Shown: positions 7,896 through 20,342 of the stretch, in pieces
Layout of the letters: each line of letters begins with the position of its first letter
Numbering within the stretch: position 1 is the stretch's first letter
Assembly (NCBI GenBank): GCA_018056685.1
Contig: JAGPFC010000005.1
Span: 96,557-160,556, forward strand
From: Smithella sp.
Lineage (GTDB): Bacteria > Desulfobacterota > Syntrophia > Syntrophales > Smithellaceae
Length of the DNA: 64,000 nucleotides
Direction: 5' to 3'
Translations under genes and position numbers: made by a program
Notes under the pieces: generated by a model
Databases searched by the model: none
The model's input: the letters and a program-made list of their open reading frames with translations, nothing else
Told to the model about the DNA's origin: nothing

Positions 7896-8594
7896 ATGTT
7901 AAAAAGAGGCAAACGTATATTGGCGGCAAAAGCCAAGGTTGAACCGGGGAAAAGGTATTCATTAAAAGAAGCCGCGGAAATCGTTGTATCGACGGCCGCA
8001 ACAAAATTTGATGAAACAGTGGATGCGGCTATTCGCTTGGGCGTGAATCCCGCTCATGCCGATCAGATGGTCAGGGGAAGCGTTGTGCTGCCTCACGGCC
8101 TGGGGAAAACGGTGCGCGTTCTGGCCTTTGCCAAGGGCGATAAGGAAAAAGAAGCTCTGGAAGCCGGCGCTGATCTCATTGGCAATGACGAAGTGATTGA
8201 AAAAATCAAAAGCGGCTGGATGGAGTTTGATCGCGTGATTGCCACCCCGGATATGATGGGGGCGGTTGGAAAAATCGGTAAGATTTTAGGTCCGCGCGGA
8301 TTAATGCCCAATCCCAAGGTGGGGACGGTCACTTTTGATATTGGCAATGCCGTGAAAGAACTGAAAGCCGGTAAAGTTGAATTCCGCGTGGAAAAAGCGG
8401 GCATTGTTCATTCACCGGTCGGAAAAGTTTCTTTCGGCGCTGAAAAATTAAGAGAGAATATCAGCGCGTTGCTGGAAACCATTATCAAATTAAAACCGGC
8501 GTCCAGCAAGGGGACTTATATTAAAAGCATTGCGATCTCCAGCACCATGGGCGTGGGCGTGAAGATTGATCCTCTCGATATCAAGGCTGTTTAA
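7896..8594 (+). CDS. rplA: 50S ribosomal protein L1
   Basis: 232 residues. L1 builds the mobile L1 stalk at the E site and is a known translational repressor of the L11 operon in E. coli. Family motifs visible are [18 protein letters not shown] (about 60-77), [15 protein letters not shown] (about 132-146) and a C-terminal [16 protein letters not shown]. Full length, ATG start behind AACGAGG. A 240-base non-coding leader follows before rplJ. Confidence 0.97.
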   Translation: MLKRGKRILAAKAKVEPGKRYSLKEAAEIVVSTAATKFDETVDAAIRLGVNPAHADQMVRGSVVLPHGLGKTVRVLAFAKGDKEKEALEAGADLIGNDEVIEKIKSGWMEFDRVIATPDMMGAVGKIGKILGPRGLMPNPKVGTVTFDIGNAVKELKAGKVEFRVEKAGIVHSPVGKVSFGAEKLRENISALLETIIKLKPASSKGTYIKSIAISSTMGVGVKIDPLDIKAV

Positions 8595-8834
8595 AGATAC
8601 CGGGAGTTTTTGTAAAAGTTAAAAAAGGTCGAAGACAGCAGGTACAGGGTTTAAACGTAATGCGGCCTGCCGAGACTCGTAAAAACAAAATAGTTACTTT
8701 TTATTTTAATGAAGGTAAGCGTTTTTTTGTGAGACGGGAATCGGTGTTTGATCAGGGTTACCGTTTTTTTCTTCTGTATGTGGCTGAATTCTCCGGCCTC
8801 GGTTGAAAAATTATTTTGAAAGGAGGCTGATAAA
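8595..8834 (+). promoter_or_regulatory. Ribosomal protein L10 leader (rplJL autoregulation)
   Basis: The 240-base gap before rplJ contains the L10-leader signature: GTCGAAGACAGCAGG (8628-8642) with GGCCTGCCGAGACTCG (8664-8679), where GCAGG and CCTGC pair. In known L10 leaders this part binds the L10(L12)4 complex to repress rplJL. Downstream, GGTAAG at about 8715 and GTTACC at about 8757, then a T-run, could form a terminator that works as attenuator; this second part is inference. Confidence 0.8.
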
Positions 8835-9359
8835 TTGGATCGGAAAACCAAGGAACAAATTGTATCCGAACTCCAAAAGAAACTCAAAGAAGCCAACATG
8901 GGCGTTCTGACCAGCTTCAGCGGGATGAATGTCGAAAAAATGGAAGCTTTGAGAAATGAGTTGCGCAAGTCTAATGCCGAATGGAAAGTCGTGAAGAATA
9001 CTCTTTTGAGAATTGCGTCCGACGGGACTGATTTCAGCATTATGGCGGATCATTTCAAATGGCCTGTGGCCATTGCGTTGAGCTATCAAGATCCGGTGGC
9101 CCCGGCTAAGGTTCTGGTTGAGTTTGCCAAGAAGAACCCGGAACTGGAAATCAAAGTCGGCGTGTTGGATAAAAAGCTTTTAACCAAGAATGATCTGAAT
9201 GTGCTTGCGGAATTACCCGGCAGAGAAGTTCTTTTGGGCAAACTGGTTTCAGTAATGGCGGCGGTGCCGACCTCGTTCGTTACTGTTTTGAGTGGCGTTC
9301 CGCGAAGCTTTGTGCAGGTGCTCAACGCCTACTGTGAAAAGAAAAAAAATTTAAACTAA
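8835..9359 (+). CDS. rplJ: 50S ribosomal protein L10
   Basis: 174 residues. L10 anchors the L7/L12 dimers to the stalk base. The N-terminal rRNA/L11-binding domain (LTSFSGMNVEKMEALRNELR, about 25-44, then VVKNTLLRIAS) and the C-terminal helix that recruits L12 are present. The start is a TTG at 8835, decided by AGGAGG ten bases upstream and by the family N-terminus; no ATG fits. Cotranscribed with rplL (26-base gap) and probably controlled by the leader just upstream. Confidence 0.97.
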   Translation: MDRKTKEQIVSELQKKLKEANMGVLTSFSGMNVEKMEALRNELRKSNAEWKVVKNTLLRIASDGTDFSIMADHFKWPVAIALSYQDPVAPAKVLVEFAKKNPELEIKVGVLDKKLLTKNDLNVLAELPGREVLLGKLVSVMAAVPTSFVTVLSGVPRSFVQVLNAYCEKKKNLN

Positions 9360-9385
9360 TAAAAACATACAGAGAGGGATAAAAA

Positions 9386-9769
9386 ATGTCTATTACGAAA
9401 GAAGATGTAGTCAAATTTATTGAAGGAATGACCGTATTGGAGCTTTCTGCTCTGGTCAAGGAATTGGAAGAAAAATTTGGTGTTTCCGCTGCCGCTCCGA
9501 TGATGGCCGCTGTGGCTGTTCCGGGTGGCGCTGCCGCTGCGGCTCCTGCTGAAGAAAAAACCGAGTTCGATGTTATTCTGACCGGTTTCGGTGCGGAAAA
9601 AATTCAGGTGATCAAAGTGGTTCGCGCCATCACCAATCTGGGATTGAAGGAAGCCAAAGACCTGGTGGAAGGTGTGCCCAAGCCCATTAAAGAAGGAGCT
9701 TCCAAGGATGAAGCCGCCGATATTAAGAAGAAAATTGAAGAAGTTGGCGGTACCGTAGAGATTAAATAA
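9386..9769 (+). CDS. rplL: 50S ribosomal protein L7/L12
   Basis: 127 residues. L7/L12 is the multi-copy stalk protein that recruits translation GTPases. It has an N-terminal dimerisation helix pair (about 1-35), an alanine-rich flexible hinge ([17 protein letters not shown], about 41-57) and a C-terminal domain with [20 protein letters not shown] and [19 protein letters not shown]. All are standard. ATG start behind AGAGAGGG. It lies between rplJ and rpoB. Confidence 0.98.
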   Translation: MSITKEDVVKFIEGMTVLELSALVKELEEKFGVSAAAPMMAAVAVPGGAAAAAPAEEKTEFDVILTGFGAEKIQVIKVVRAITNLGLKEAKDLVEGVPKPIKEGASKDEAADIKKKIEEVGGTVEIK

Positions 9770-9806
9770 TACAATCTCAAACCTATAAAAATTTTTTAAG
9801 GATTTT

Positions 9807-12800
9807 ATGAGTGACTTTAGAAAAAGATTCGGTCAGGTAAAAAAGATACTGGATATCCCCAATTTAATTGATATTCAGACAAAATCCTATGAGACATTTC
9901 TTCAAAAGGATGTCGCTGCGGCGAAACGGAGCAATATGGGGCTGCAAGGCGCTTTCAAGAGCGTCTTCCCCATATCTGATTTCAGCGGGAAATGTTCCCT
10001 GGAATTCGTCAGCTACAAGCTTGGTGATATCCGGTATGATGTTAAAGAATGTGTCCAGAAAGGCATGACGTATGCCGCTCCCCTGAAGATTGTTGTTCGG
10101 CTGGTCGTCTTTGATGTTGATCGTCCGGCTGAGGGCAAAAATATCGGCGAGGAAGCGGAAGCACGGCAGATTCGGGACATCAAGGAGCAGGAAGTTTATT
10201 TTGGCGAAATTCCCCTGATGACGGAAAACGGCACATTCATCATTAATGGAACAGAAAGGGTGATTGTCAACCAGCTTCATCGTTCACCGGGTATCTTTTT
10301 TGATCACGACAAGGGTAAAATTGTTACCAGCGGCAAGTTGATTTATTCCGCGCGTGTTATTCCTATCCGCGGTTCCTGGCTGGATTTTGAATTTGATTCC
10401 AAAGATATTCTTTACGTGCGTATTGACCGTCGCCGGAAGATGCCGGTCACCATCTTATTGAAGGCGCTGGGTAACTCCACGGAGTTTATTCTGAATTATT
10501 TCTACAGCGTCAACACGGTTATTGTTGAGAATAAGAAAATTTATTTTGCCATCAATGATTCGCTGATTGGTCAGAAAGCGCCGGAAGATATCAAAGATAC
10601 GAGAAATTCTGAGGTCATTATCAAGAAAGGTCGTAAATTTACCAAACCCATGATCAAGAAAATGGTAGACGCCGGTATCAAACGCGTAGCCATGAATGAC
10701 ATGGAACTCGCCGGTAAAATTCCGTCGCAGGATGTTCTTGATCCTGAAACCGGTGCGGTGATCTTCCGTTGCAATGAAGAATTGCCCGCCAATTGCATGG
10801 AAATCATCAAAGAGAAAGACATTAAAGAACTCAAGATTATCCACATTGATGAAGATACGGACAATGCGTCCATCCGGGATACGCTTTTACTGGATAAGAT
10901 TGACACAACAGAAGACGCGATCATGGAAATCTATCGCCGTCTGCGCCCCAGCAATCCTCCGACTCCGGAAACCGCGGGCAAGTTCTTCAGGAGTCTTTTC
11001 TTCGAGCCGGAAACTTACGATCTTTCGAATGTCGGCCGGGCGAAGATGAATTACAAATTGCACATGAATGTGCCGACGGATACAACGGTTCTGAGCAACG
11101 ACGATATTATGGCCGCGGTCAAATACCTGATTGATCTGAAAAATGGTGTCGGCGATTGCAGTGTGGACGATATCGATCATCTGGGCAACCGTCGCGTGCG
11201 TTCGGTGGGCGAGTTGATTGAAAATCAGTACCGTATCGGTCTGGTGCGCATGGAGCGGGCCATCAAGGAAAAAATGAGCCTGCAGGACATCGAAACCATG
11301 ATGCCGCATGACCTGATTAACGCCAAGCCGGTTTCCGCGGTAGTCAATGAGTTCTTCAACTCCAGCCAGCTTTCCCAGTTTATGGATCAGACGAATCCGC
11401 TTTCGGAAATCACGCATAAACGACGACTGTCGGCCCTGGGTCCCGGTGGTTTGACGAGAGAAAGGGCGGGATTTGAAGTCCGCGACGTTCACCCCACCCA
11501 TTACGGCCGCATCTGTCCGATCGAGACACCGGAAGGTCCGAATATCGGTCTCATTGTGTCTTTGAGTACGTATGCGAGAGTCAATGAATTCGGTTTTATC
11601 GAAACACCGTACCGGATGGTTGAAAACGGTAAGGTTTCCGATGAGGTTCGTTTTGTGACAGCGATTGAAGAAGAAAATCAGATTATCGCTTCCGCGGATC
11701 GTCCCTTGAATAAACATGACAAATTCGTCGAAGAATTGATATCTGTCAGAAAAGCGGGCAGCTATATTTCGGTTGTTCCCGAAGACATCAAAATGATGGA
11801 TGTGTCTCCCACGCAGCTGGTCAGTGTGGCTGCGGCCTTGATTCCCTTCCTGGAGCACGATGACGCCAACCGCGCGCTGATGGGATCGAACATGCAGAGG
11901 CAGGCGGTTCCGCTCATGAGTCCGGAAGTTCCGGTGGTGGGCACGGGCATAGAATCCGTGGTCGCCCGTGATTCCGGTGCTGTTGTCGTGGCTAGAAGAG
12001 CAGGCGTTGTCGAAAGTGTCGATGCCTCGCGGCTGATTGTCCGTGCGGACCGCATGGAAGAAGACGGCATCGACAGCGGCGTTGATATTTATAACCTGGC
12101 CAAGTACCAGCGATCCAATCAGGACACCTGTTTTAATCAGAAACCGATTGTCAGTGCCGGCCAGCGTGTCGGAAAACGGGATATCCTGGCCGACGGTCCG
12201 GCAATTGATAACGGCGAACTCGCTTTGGGCCGAAATGTCATGGTCGCCTTCATGTCCTGGGGCGGTTACAACTACGAAGACTCCATTCTGGTCAGTGAAC
12301 GAGTTGTGAAGGAAGACATTTTCACGTCGATTCATATTGAAGAGTTTGAAACCATGTCCCGCGACACCAAGCTGGGCAAGGAAGAAATCACACGTGATAT
12401 TCCCAATGTCGGCGAAGAAGTGCTCAAGAATCTGGATGAGAGCGGAATCGTCAGCATTGGTGTGTCCGTCAAGCCGGGTGATATTCTGGTTGGTAAAATC
12501 ACGCCGAAAGGCGAAACGCAATTGTCAGCCGAGGAAAAATTATTGCGGGCGATCTTCGGTGAAAAAGCCAGTGATGTGCGCGATACATCCTTGCGTGTAC
12601 CCCCGGGCGTTGAAGGAACGGTCATTGACGCGAAAATCTTCACCCGAAAAGGCGCGGAGAGCGATCTTCGTTCGCAGGCCATAGAGGCGGATGCCATCGA
12701 ACAGGTTACCCAGGACAGAGATGATGAAATTCGAATTCTTACGGAAACCATCAAGAAAGATATTACCAAACTGGTTGTTGGAAAAACCGCGGCAACCAAA

Positions 12801-13934
12801 ATCGTCGATGCCAAAAAGAAAACCATTTTGAAGAAAGGCGATATCATTACCAGGGAAATTTGGGATGAGCTGCCTTTTTCCAGCTGGAAAGAAATTACTG
12901 TCGCCGAAAACGACGGATCTGAGGAAAAGATCGCCAACCTGATTGCCTCTTTGGAAAGAAAAATCGATTTTGTAAACGCCCATTTTGAAGAGAAAATGGA
13001 AAAGATTAAGGCCAGCGATGAACTTCCCCCGGGCGTGATCAAGATGGTTAAGGTTTACATCGCCATTAAGCGCAGACTTTCCGTCGGTGACAAGATGGCC
13101 GGCCGTCACGGAAACAAGGGTGTTTTATCCCGTATCCTGCCCGAGGAGGATATGCCTTATTTTGCTGACGGTTCCACGGTGGATATCGTTTTGAATCCGC
13201 TGGGCGTTCCTTCACGAATGAACGTCGGACAGATTCTGGAAACCCATCTGGGCTGGGCGGCAAAATCGATCGGCGAAGGTTTAAACGAGTTGCTGGAGAA
13301 GAATTTTAATCTCAATGACGCAAAGAACGAATTGAAGAAGACCTATTCCTCACCGGAATTTGATAAATTTGTGGATCAGGCTTCTGCGGAGGATATCCGG
13401 CGATTTCTCAGACGTTTGAAAAAAGGAATGCTCGTTGCCAGTCCCGTTTTTGACGGTTGTCATGAAGATCAAATTAGGGAAATGCTTGGTAAAGCCGGTC
13501 TGCCGGATACGGGACAATCGCTGCTGTTTGACGGCAGAACCGGAGAACCGTTTGATCAGGAAGTCACGGTGGGAATTATTTATATGATGAAGCTGCACCA
13601 CCTGGTTGATAATAAAATTCATGCACGTTCCATAGGTCCATATTCTCTCGTAACCCAGCAGCCGCTGGGCGGCAAGGCTCAGTTCGGCGGTCAGCGACTC
13701 GGAGAGATGGAAGTCTGGGCCATGGAAGCCTATGGCGCGGCTCATGCCCTGCAGGAATTTCTCACGGTCAAATCCGATGACGTGGCGGGGAGAACAAGAA
13801 TTTACGAATCCATTGTCAAGGGTGAACATAATTTTGAGTCCGGTCTGCCGGAATCCTTCAACGTGCTCGTCAAAGAGCTCCAGGGCCTTGGCCTGGATGT
13901 TGAATTAGTTGAAGAACCCGACAGCCTGAGCTGA
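9807..13934 (+). CDS. rpoB: DNA-directed RNA polymerase beta subunit
   Basis: 1375 residues, beta subunit of RNA polymerase. The rifampicin pocket region [20 protein letters not shown] (about 520-540) followed by SALGPGGL matches the sensitive E. coli type at the D516, H526 and S531 equivalents. GRHGNKGV (about 1100) and the C-terminal [20 protein letters not shown] clamp-contact segment are present. No large insertion or truncation is seen. ATG start with AAGGA upstream. It is cotranscribed with rplL and rpoC (78-base gap). Confidence 0.98.
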   Translation: MSDFRKRFGQVKKILDIPNLIDIQTKSYETFLQKDVAAAKRSNMGLQGAFKSVFPISDFSGKCSLEFVSYKLGDIRYDVKECVQKGMTYAAPLKIVVRLVVFDVDRPAEGKNIGEEAEARQIRDIKEQEVYFGEIPLMTENGTFIINGTERVIVNQLHRSPGIFFDHDKGKIVTSGKLIYSARVIPIRGSWLDFEFDSKDILYVRIDRRRKMPVTILLKALGNSTEFILNYFYSVNTVIVENKKIYFAINDSLIGQKAPEDIKDTRNSEVIIKKGRKFTKPMIKKMVDAGIKRVAMNDMELAGKIPSQDVLDPETGAVIFRCNEELPANCMEIIKEKDIKELKIIHIDEDTDNASIRDTLLLDKIDTTEDAIMEIYRRLRPSNPPTPETAGKFFRSLFFEPETYDLSNVGRAKMNYKLHMNVPTDTTVLSNDDIMAAVKYLIDLKNGVGDCSVDDIDHLGNRRVRSVGELIENQYRIGLVRMERAIKEKMSLQDIETMMPHDLINAKPVSAVVNEFFNSSQLSQFMDQTNPLSEITHKRRLSALGPGGLTRERAGFEVRDVHPTHYGRICPIETPEGPNIGLIVSLSTYARVNEFGFIETPYRMVENGKVSDEVRFVTAIEEENQIIASADRPLNKHDKFVEELISVRKAGSYISVVPEDIKMMDVSPTQLVSVAAALIPFLEHDDANRALMGSNMQRQAVPLMSPEVPVVGTGIESVVARDSGAVVVARRAGVVESVDASRLIVRADRMEEDGIDSGVDIYNLAKYQRSNQDTCFNQKPIVSAGQRVGKRDILADGPAIDNGELALGRNVMVAFMSWGGYNYEDSILVSERVVKEDIFTSIHIEEFETMSRDTKLGKEEITRDIPNVGEEVLKNLDESGIVSIGVSVKPGDILVGKITPKGETQLSAEEKLLRAIFGEKASDVRDTSLRVPPGVEGTVIDAKIFTRKGAESDLRSQAIEADAIEQVTQDRDDEIRILTETIKKDITKLVVGKTAATKIVDAKKKTILKKGDIITREIWDELPFSSWKEITVAENDGSEEKIANLIASLERKIDFVNAHFEEKMEKIKASDELPPGVIKMVKVYIAIKRRLSVGDKMAGRHGNKGVLSRILPEEDMPYFADGSTVDIVLNPLGVPSRMNVGQILETHLGWAAKSIGEGLNELLEKNFNLNDAKNELKKTYSSPEFDKFVDQASAEDIRRFLRRLKKGMLVASPVFDGCHEDQIREMLGKAGLPDTGQSLLFDGRTGEPFDQEVTVGIIYMMKLHHLVDNKIHARSIGPYSLVTQQPLGGKAQFGGQRLGEMEVWAMEAYGAAHALQEFLTVKSDDVAGRTRIYESIVKGEHNFESGLPESFNVLVKELQGLGLDVELVEEPDSLS

Positions 13935-14012
13935 AATATCTTAGAACAGGGCTTTTGGCGCATAAAGTTAACTTGTAGTTTCACATAGCCATTTAAGTAC
14001 AGGAGATCATCT

Positions 14013-17000
14013 GTGGAAGACGTTTTTAGTTATTTTGAAAAACCGAAAAATTTAGTTAAATTTAACGCAATGAAGATTTCCATTGCTTCACCGGACAAGA
14101 TCCTTTCCTGGTCGCACGGTGAGGTTAAGAAACCGGAAACCATCAATTATCGCACGTTCAAGCCTGAAAAAGACGGACTTTTCTGTGCGAAGATTTTCGG
14201 GCCGGTGAAGGATTATGAGTGTCTCTGCGGACGTTATAAAAGGATGAAACACCGCGGTGTGGTCTGCGAAAAGTGCGGTGTGGAAGTCATTCAATCCAAA
14301 GTGCGTCGCGAACGCATGGGGCATATCACGCTGGCCACGCCTGTGGCGCATATCTGGTTTTTGAAAAGTCTTCCCAGCCGCATCGGCAACGCCGTGGATC
14401 TTTCACTGAAAGAACTGGAAAAGGTTCTCTATTTTGAATCCTGGATTGTGCTTGATCCGAAAAACACGCCACTCACCAAAAAAGATCTGCTGACGGATGA
14501 AGAGTACGAAGAAGCCAGAGAACAGTACGGCAATGACGGTTTTGTCGCTGGCATCGGTGCCGAAGCCATCCGGCAGTTGCTGGAAGAAATTGATCTGGAA
14601 AAACTGTATGAAGAATTACGCGCTGAAATTGTGACGTCTGTTTCCGACACCAAGAAAAAGAAACTGGTGAAAAGATTGAAGGTTGTTGAAGCCTTACGTA
14701 AATCCGGCAATAAACCTGAATGGATGATTTTAACGGTGCTGCCCGTGATTCCTCCGGATTTGCGTCCCCTGGTTCCGCTGGATGGCGGACGTTTCGCCAC
14801 CTCCGATCTGAACGATTTATACCGTCGGGTCATCAACCGGAACAATCGTTTGAAGAGACTTCAGGAACTCAACGCGCCCGAAATCATTATTCGCAATGAG
14901 AAGCGCATGCTGCAGGAATCGGTGGATGTCCTTTTTGACAATGGCCGTCGCGGCCGGGCGATTACCGGAACCAATAAGAGACCGCTTCGGTCCCTGTCGG
15001 ATATGCTGAAAGGCAAGCAGGGTCGCTTCCGCCAGAACCTGCTGGGTAAACGTGTGGATTACTCCGGACGCTCCGTTGTCACCGTCGGCCCGGATTTGAG
15101 ACTGCATCAGTGCGGTCTGCCCAAGAAAATGGCGATCGAACTTTTCAAACCCTTTATTTATAACCGTTTGCTGGACAAGGGGTATGTCACCACCGTCAAG
15201 AGCGCCAAGAAGATGGTGGAAAAAGAAACGGCGGAGGTCTGGGATGCGCTGGATGAAGTGGTACGCGAATATCCGGTCATTCTGAACCGCGCTCCCACAC
15301 TGCATCGTCTGGGTATTCAGGCCTTCGAGCCGGTGTTGATTGAAGGCAAGGCGATTCAGTTGCATCCGCTGGTGTGTACGGCTTTCAACGCGGACTTCGA
15401 CGGAGACCAGATGGCCGTTCATATTCCTCTCTCCATTGAAGCGCAGACGGAAGCCCGTGTCCTGATGATGTCCACTAATAACATCCTTTCACCGGCCAAC
15501 GGCAGTCCGATTATCATTCCCAGCCAGGATATCGTGCTGGGCATTTATTATCTGACCCGGGCGAAGACCGGCGTGAAAGGCGAAGGCATGATCTTTGCCG
15601 GTCCGGACGAAGTGCGCTCCGCTATCGACAATGGTGTGATTGATCTGCATGCGTGGATCAAAGTACGCATCAAAGGTGAAATGAAAGAAACCACTGCAGG
15701 ACGAATCATTCTTTCGGAAATTGCTCCCGAAGAAATCAGCTTTGACGATATCAATAAACTGATGAATAAAAAGGAGCTGACCCGTCTGATTGACCATTGC
15801 TATCGTCTGTGCGGCGACAAGACAACAATTATTCTGGCAGACAAACTAAAAGATCTTGGCTTTAAATACGCGACCATTTCCGGCCTCTCCTTTGCTGTGG
15901 GCAACATGATTATTCCGGAGCACAAAAAACGCATCGTTCTGCAGGCCGATAAAGATGTTTTGAAGATCCAGAAACAGTATATGGACGGTCTGATCACCGA
16001 TGGTGAACGTTACAATAAAGTAGTTGATATCTGGGCACAGGCGACGGAAAAAATAGCTTCTGAAATGTTGAAAGGTATCAGCACGGAAGAGGTGGCATCG
16101 CCTGAAGGGAAAAAACGTAAAATTGAAAGCTTCAATCCCATTTACATGATGGCCGATTCCGGAGCACGCGGTTCCGGACAGCAGCTCAGACAGTTGGCCG
16201 GTATGCGCGGTTTGATGGCCAAGCCCTCCGGTGAAATTATTGAAACCCCGATTACCGCCAATTTCCGTGAAGGTCTCACGGTTTTACAGTACTTCATTTC
16301 AACGCACGGCGCCCGCAAAGGTCTGGCGGATACAGCGTTGAAAACAGCCAATTCCGGTTATCTGACCCGAAGGCTGGTGGATGTCGCTCAGGACTGCATT
16401 ATTACCGAACATGATTGCGAAACGGTGGACGGTGTTTATGTTTCCGCGCTGATGGAAGGCGGTGAAATTATTGAAACGGCCGGCGAGCGCGTCTTGGGAA
16501 GAGTCGCGCTGCAGGAAATCAAGGATCCGTTTACCCAGGAGGTCATTGTTAAAGCCAACCAGATGATTGATGAAACCCTTGCGGATAGAATTGATCAGGC
16601 GGGCATTGAAAAAATCAATATCAGGTCGGTTCTGACCTGTCGCTCCAAACATGGCGTATGCGCGATGTGCTACGGTCGAGATCTGGCTCACGGCCATCTG
16701 GTCAACATCGGTGAAGCGGTCGGCATCGTTGCCGCGCAGTCCATCGGTGAACCGGGAACACAGCTGACCATGAGAACATTCCATATTGGTGGTACGGCGA
16801 AATTTGATGAGCAGTCCACCCTGGTGGCCCGTCATGACGGAATCATCAAGTTTGTGAATTTCAACACGGTGAGAACAAAAGAAGGGGATCAGGTCGTCAT
16901 GAAGCGAAACGGTGAAGTCCATGTTCTGGACGAACAGAAACGCAGTCGTGGCAAATATGTCCTCTCTTACGGCGCTCATTTGAAAGTGACCGATAACAGT

Positions 17001-18107
17001 GAAGTGAAGAAGGGTCAGTTGATTGCCGAATGGGATCCTTTCTCTATCCCGATTCTGGCAGAAGTAGATGGAACCATTAAGTTTGATGATATTATCGAAG
17101 GCAAGACCATGCAGGAACAGGTTGACGAAGTCACCGGTCTTTCCCGTAAAATCATCGTTGAATACAAAGGTGGAGATTTGCGGCCGCGTGTTTCGATTAA
17201 GGACAGCAAGGGCAAAACCGCCAAACTGGCCGATTCCAACGCGGTTGCCCGTTATCTTCTGTCGGTGGGCGTCAATCTGGTTGTTACGGAAGGCGACGAA
17301 GTTAAGGCCGGAGATATCCTGGCTAAAATTCCACGGGAAACAACAAAAACAAAAGATATTACAGGTGGTTTGCCCCGTGTTGCCGAGCTCTTTGAAGCCA
17401 GAAAGCCTAAAGACTTCGCCGTCATCAGTGAAATCAGCGGTGAAGTGAAATATGGTAAAGATGCCAAAGGAAAACGGAAGATTATTGTGACGCCGGAAGT
17501 GGGAGAAGAAAAAGAATACCTGATTGCCAAAGGAAAGCATATCAGCGTTCAGGAAGGTGACCAGGTCTCGCCGGGTGACGCTTTGATGTCCGGCGTCAAT
17601 AATCCCCATGACATTCTTTCTATCAAGGGAGAGAAGGAACTGGCGAGATATCTGGTTGACGAGGTACAGGAAGTTTACCGTCTGCAGGGCGTCAAGATTA
17701 ATGACAAGCACATGGAGGTTATTGTCCGTCAGATGCTTCGTCGGGTTAAAGTCACTGATCCCGGTGACACAACGTTTATAGCCGATGAAAAGATCGAGCG
17801 TTACCGTTTTCAGGAGGAAAACGAAAAAATTATCGCACAGGGAGGTCGTCCGGCGATTGGCGAACCGCTGCTTCTGGGGATTACCAAGGCATCCCTCAGT
17901 ACACAGAGCTTTATTTCAGCGGCTTCGTTCCAGGAAACCACGAAAGTGCTGACCGAAGCGGCTCTTTCCGGTAAGACAGATTACCTGAGAGGCCTCAAAG
18001 AAAACGTTATTATGGGCCGGTTGATAACCGCGGGCACAGGTTTGGTGATGTACAGAAAACTGGGCATTAAACTCGCAAATGAAACGCCCGAGCCGGTTGC
18101 GGAATAA
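14013..18107 (+). CDS. rpoC: DNA-directed RNA polymerase beta' subunit
   Basis: 1364 residues. The catalytic loop [12 protein letters not shown] (about 457-468) holds the three magnesium-binding aspartates. The N-terminal zinc ribbon has [20 protein letters not shown] (about 70-89) and the second zinc site is [11 protein letters not shown] (about 875-890). The bridge helix and trigger loop region, including [18 protein letters not shown], is intact. The start is GTG at 14013 behind AGGAG. Full length for a proteobacterial beta' subunit. rpsL follows after 109 bases with its own candidate promoter. Confidence 0.98.
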   Translation: MEDVFSYFEKPKNLVKFNAMKISIASPDKILSWSHGEVKKPETINYRTFKPEKDGLFCAKIFGPVKDYECLCGRYKRMKHRGVVCEKCGVEVIQSKVRRERMGHITLATPVAHIWFLKSLPSRIGNAVDLSLKELEKVLYFESWIVLDPKNTPLTKKDLLTDEEYEEAREQYGNDGFVAGIGAEAIRQLLEEIDLEKLYEELRAEIVTSVSDTKKKKLVKRLKVVEALRKSGNKPEWMILTVLPVIPPDLRPLVPLDGGRFATSDLNDLYRRVINRNNRLKRLQELNAPEIIIRNEKRMLQESVDVLFDNGRRGRAITGTNKRPLRSLSDMLKGKQGRFRQNLLGKRVDYSGRSVVTVGPDLRLHQCGLPKKMAIELFKPFIYNRLLDKGYVTTVKSAKKMVEKETAEVWDALDEVVREYPVILNRAPTLHRLGIQAFEPVLIEGKAIQLHPLVCTAFNADFDGDQMAVHIPLSIEAQTEARVLMMSTNNILSPANGSPIIIPSQDIVLGIYYLTRAKTGVKGEGMIFAGPDEVRSAIDNGVIDLHAWIKVRIKGEMKETTAGRIILSEIAPEEISFDDINKLMNKKELTRLIDHCYRLCGDKTTIILADKLKDLGFKYATISGLSFAVGNMIIPEHKKRIVLQADKDVLKIQKQYMDGLITDGERYNKVVDIWAQATEKIASEMLKGISTEEVASPEGKKRKIESFNPIYMMADSGARGSGQQLRQLAGMRGLMAKPSGEIIETPITANFREGLTVLQYFISTHGARKGLADTALKTANSGYLTRRLVDVAQDCIITEHDCETVDGVYVSALMEGGEIIETAGERVLGRVALQEIKDPFTQEVIVKANQMIDETLADRIDQAGIEKINIRSVLTCRSKHGVCAMCYGRDLAHGHLVNIGEAVGIVAAQSIGEPGTQLTMRTFHIGGTAKFDEQSTLVARHDGIIKFVNFNTVRTKEGDQVVMKRNGEVHVLDEQKRSRGKYVLSYGAHLKVTDNSEVKKGQLIAEWDPFSIPILAEVDGTIKFDDIIEGKTMQEQVDEVTGLSRKIIVEYKGGDLRPRVSIKDSKGKTAKLADSNAVARYLLSVGVNLVVTEGDEVKAGDILAKIPRETTKTKDITGGLPRVAELFEARKPKDFAVISEISGEVKYGKDAKGKRKIIVTPEVGEEKEYLIAKGKHISVQEGDQVSPGDALMSGVNNPHDILSIKGEKELARYLVDEVQEVYRLQGVKINDKHMEVIVRQMLRRVKVTDPGDTTFIADEKIERYRFQEENEKIIAQGGRPAIGEPLLLGITKASLSTQSFISAASFQETTKVLTEAALSGKTDYLRGLKENVIMGRLITAGTGLVMYRKLGIKLANETPEPVAE

Positions 18108-18132
18108 TTTGAAAAAATAAATATAAAAATGC

Positions 18133-18164
18133 TTGACATATAAAATATAAACTGGTACGTACCA
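18133..18164 (+). promoter_or_regulatory. Candidate rpsL promoter with overlapping palindrome
   Basis: TTGACA at 18133-18138, with TACGTA (18156-18161) 17 bases on, a poor -10. This weak -10 lies inside a perfect 12-bp palindrome TGGTACGTACCA (18153-18164). The position, 50-80 bases before rpsL, is right for an internal promoter of the str unit; the palindrome could be an operator or a coincidence. Confidence 0.4.
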
Positions 18165-18216
18165 CCGGTTCGCTGCCGGAAATAGTAGATCAGGCAGTGA
18201 TGGTTCGAGGAGGAAA

Positions 18217-18588
18217 ATGCCGACTATAAGTCAATTGATCCGGAAAGGCCGGATGAAAGTGAAAAAGAAAACAAATACTCCGGCGTTGGCGAGTTCGCCG
18301 CAGCGTCGCGGAGTTTGCGTGAGAGTTTACACAACGACCCCCAAAAAGCCGAACTCCGCGTTGCGGAAAGTGGCCAGAGTGCGTCTGACCAGTGGATACG
18401 AAGTATCTTCATACATCCCGGGTATCGGTCACAATTTACAGGAACATTCTGTGGTGCTGGTGCGTGGAGGAAGAGTCAAGGATCTGCCCGGTGTCCGATA
18501 TCATGTGATTCGGGGAACGCTGGATACCGTAGGCGTGCAGGATCGTAAACAGGGTCGATCAAAGTACGGTGCGAAAAAGCCAAGCTAA
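18217..18588 (+). CDS. rpsL: 30S ribosomal protein S12
   Basis: 123 residues. S12 sits at the decoding centre and controls accuracy. The streptomycin-relevant loop [17 protein letters not shown] and the segment [14 protein letters not shown] both carry the lysines of the sensitive wild type. ATG behind GAGGAGG. First gene of the str group; rpsG follows after 14 bases. Confidence 0.98.
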   Translation: MPTISQLIRKGRMKVKKKTNTPALASSPQRRGVCVRVYTTTPKKPNSALRKVARVRLTSGYEVSSYIPGIGHNLQEHSVVLVRGGRVKDLPGVRYHVIRGTLDTVGVQDRKQGRSKYGAKKPS

Positions 18589-18602
18589 ACGGAGATAATT
18601 AA

Positions 18603-19073
18603 ATGCCGAGAAGACGGGAAATAGAAAAAAGAGATATTTTGCCAGATCCCAAGTTTAATAATAAACTGGTCGCAAAGTTCATTAATTCTTTGTTAAAAAG
18701 AGGAAAGAAAAGCGTCGCAGAAAGTATTCTGTATGGAGCTTTTGATATTATTGAAAAAAGAGTCAAGGAGCAGCCGGTGGAGTTTTTTGAAAAGGCTGTG
18801 AATAACGTCAAACCGGTGATTGAAGTGAAATCAAGAAGAGTCGGCGGTTCGACCTATCAGGTGCCGACGGAAGTTGTGCCGAGTCGAAGAACCGCTCTGG
18901 CCATTCGCTGGTTGATTTCCAACGCTCAGGAACGTACGGAAAAAACCATGCGGGAGAAACTGGCCGCGGAACTGATTGATGCAGCCAACAACCGGGGCGG
19001 AGCGATTAAGAAAAAAGAAGCTGTACATAAGATGGCCGAGGCCAACAAAGCCTTTGCGCATTATAAATTTTAG
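18603..19073 (+). CDS. rpsG: 30S ribosomal protein S7
   Basis: 156 residues. S7 nucleates assembly of the 30S head and lines the E site. The family start [18 protein letters not shown] and the [20 protein letters not shown] segment (about 81-100) are present. ATG follows GGAGATAATTAA. It is followed 56 bases later by tuf, with no fusA or remnant between, unlike the standard str operon. Confidence 0.98.
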   Translation: MPRRREIEKRDILPDPKFNNKLVAKFINSLLKRGKKSVAESILYGAFDIIEKRVKEQPVEFFEKAVNNVKPVIEVKSRRVGGSTYQVPTEVVPSRRTALAIRWLISNAQERTEKTMREKLAAELIDAANNRGGAIKKKEAVHKMAEANKAFAHYKF

Positions 19074-19129
19074 ACAACAATTTAAACGATAAGGAAACCA
19101 ACCATTCAAAGTTAAGGAGGAAAGGTCAG

Positions 19130-20323
19130 ATGGCAAAGAAAAAATTTGAAAGGACTAAGCCGCATTTAAATATAGGAACAATCGGTCACGTGGATCATGG
19201 TAAGACCACATTGACGGCCGCGATCACGAAATATCTGGCAAAAAAAGGTTTCGCGGAATTCCGTGCTTTTGATTCAATCGACAACGCTCCGGAAGAAAAA
19301 GAGCGTGGTGTGACCATTAATATTTCCCACGTGGAATATGAAACGGAAAAAAGACATTATGCGCACGTGGACTGCCCGGGTCACGCCGACTATATCAAGA
19401 ACATGATTTCCGGTGCCGCCCATATGGACGGAACAATCCTGGTTGTGGCTGCTTCCGACGGTCCGATGCCTCAGACCCGTGAACATATCCTCCTTGCCCG
19501 TCAGGTACAGGTTCCTTATATCGTTGTTTATCTGAATAAAGTTGACCTGGTTGATGATCCCGAACTTCTGGATCTGGTTGAGCTTGAACTCAGAGAGCTC
19601 TTGACAGCCTATGAATTTCCCGGCGATGATATTCCCATTATTCGTGGCTCCGCTCTGAAGGCTCTGGAAGCCGAAGATATCAATTCCCCCGATGTAAAAA
19701 GCATTGCGGAACTGATGGAAGCTGTGGACAATTATATTCCTGAACCCAAGCGCGATACCGATAAGCCGTTCCTGATGCCGGTCGGTGATGTTTTCACGAT
19801 TTCCGGTCGCGGTACGGTTGTCACAGGTAGAATAGATCGCGGTATTATTAAGGTTGGTGAAGAAGTCGAAATTATCGGAATCCGGCCGACCATCAAAACG
19901 GTTGTGACCGGTGTTGAAATGTTCCGCAAAACTCTTGACGAGGGTCGTGCCGGTGATGACGTCGGTTTGTTGATTCGTGGTATCAAGAGAGAGGAAGTGG
20001 AAAGAGGTCAGGTTGTGGCCAAGCCCGGTTCCATTACTCCGCATACCAAATTTGAAGCGGCCGTTTACGTTTTGACCAAGGAAGAAGGTGGACGTCATAC
20101 CCCGTTCTTTTCCGGTTATCGTCCCCAGTTCTATTTCCGGACAACGGATGTGACAGGCGTGGCCACGCTTCCCGAAGGTGTGGAAATGGTTATGCCTGGT
20201 GATAATGTGAAAATGTCGATAGAGTTAATCACCCCGATCGCGATGGAAGAACAGTTGAGATTCGCTATTCGCGAAGGTGGAAGAACCGTCGGCGCCGGAG
20301 TCGTAAGCAAAGTTATTGAATAG
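19130..20323 (+). CDS. tuf: Elongation factor Tu
   Basis: 397 residues. EF-Tu delivers aminoacyl-tRNA to the ribosome. G1 [10 protein letters not shown] (about 19-28), G3 DCPGHADYI (about 81-89) and G4 NKVDLVDD (about 136-143) are intact, and domains 2 and 3 are complete, ending [18 protein letters not shown] at 19130 behind AAGGAGG. It is 19 bases from rpsJ, so it leads straight into the S10 operon. It is the only tuf in the window; the other frequent tuf site (after tRNA-Thr) is empty. Confidence 0.98.
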   Translation: MAKKKFERTKPHLNIGTIGHVDHGKTTLTAAITKYLAKKGFAEFRAFDSIDNAPEEKERGVTINISHVEYETEKRHYAHVDCPGHADYIKNMISGAAHMDGTILVVAASDGPMPQTREHILLARQVQVPYIVVYLNKVDLVDDPELLDLVELELRELLTAYEFPGDDIPIIRGSALKALEAEDINSPDVKSIAELMEAVDNYIPEPKRDTDKPFLMPVGDVFTISGRGTVVTGRIDRGIIKVGEEVEIIGIRPTIKTVVTGVEMFRKTLDEGRAGDDVGLLIRGIKREEVERGQVVAKPGSITPHTKFEAAVYVLTKEEGGRHTPFFSGYRPQFYFRTTDVTGVATLPEGVEMVMPGDNVKMSIELITPIAMEEQLRFAIREGGRTVGAGVVSKVIE

Positions 20324-20342
20324 GGAATAGGTTATTTTACTG

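Noticed and set aside
10887..12521. 544-codon antisense ORF in rpoB (also 16299-17711 in rpoC and 56802-57974 in the CoA-transferase gene)
   Set aside because: Codon shadows of long, well-conserved genes on the other strand; no start context and no recognisable protein.
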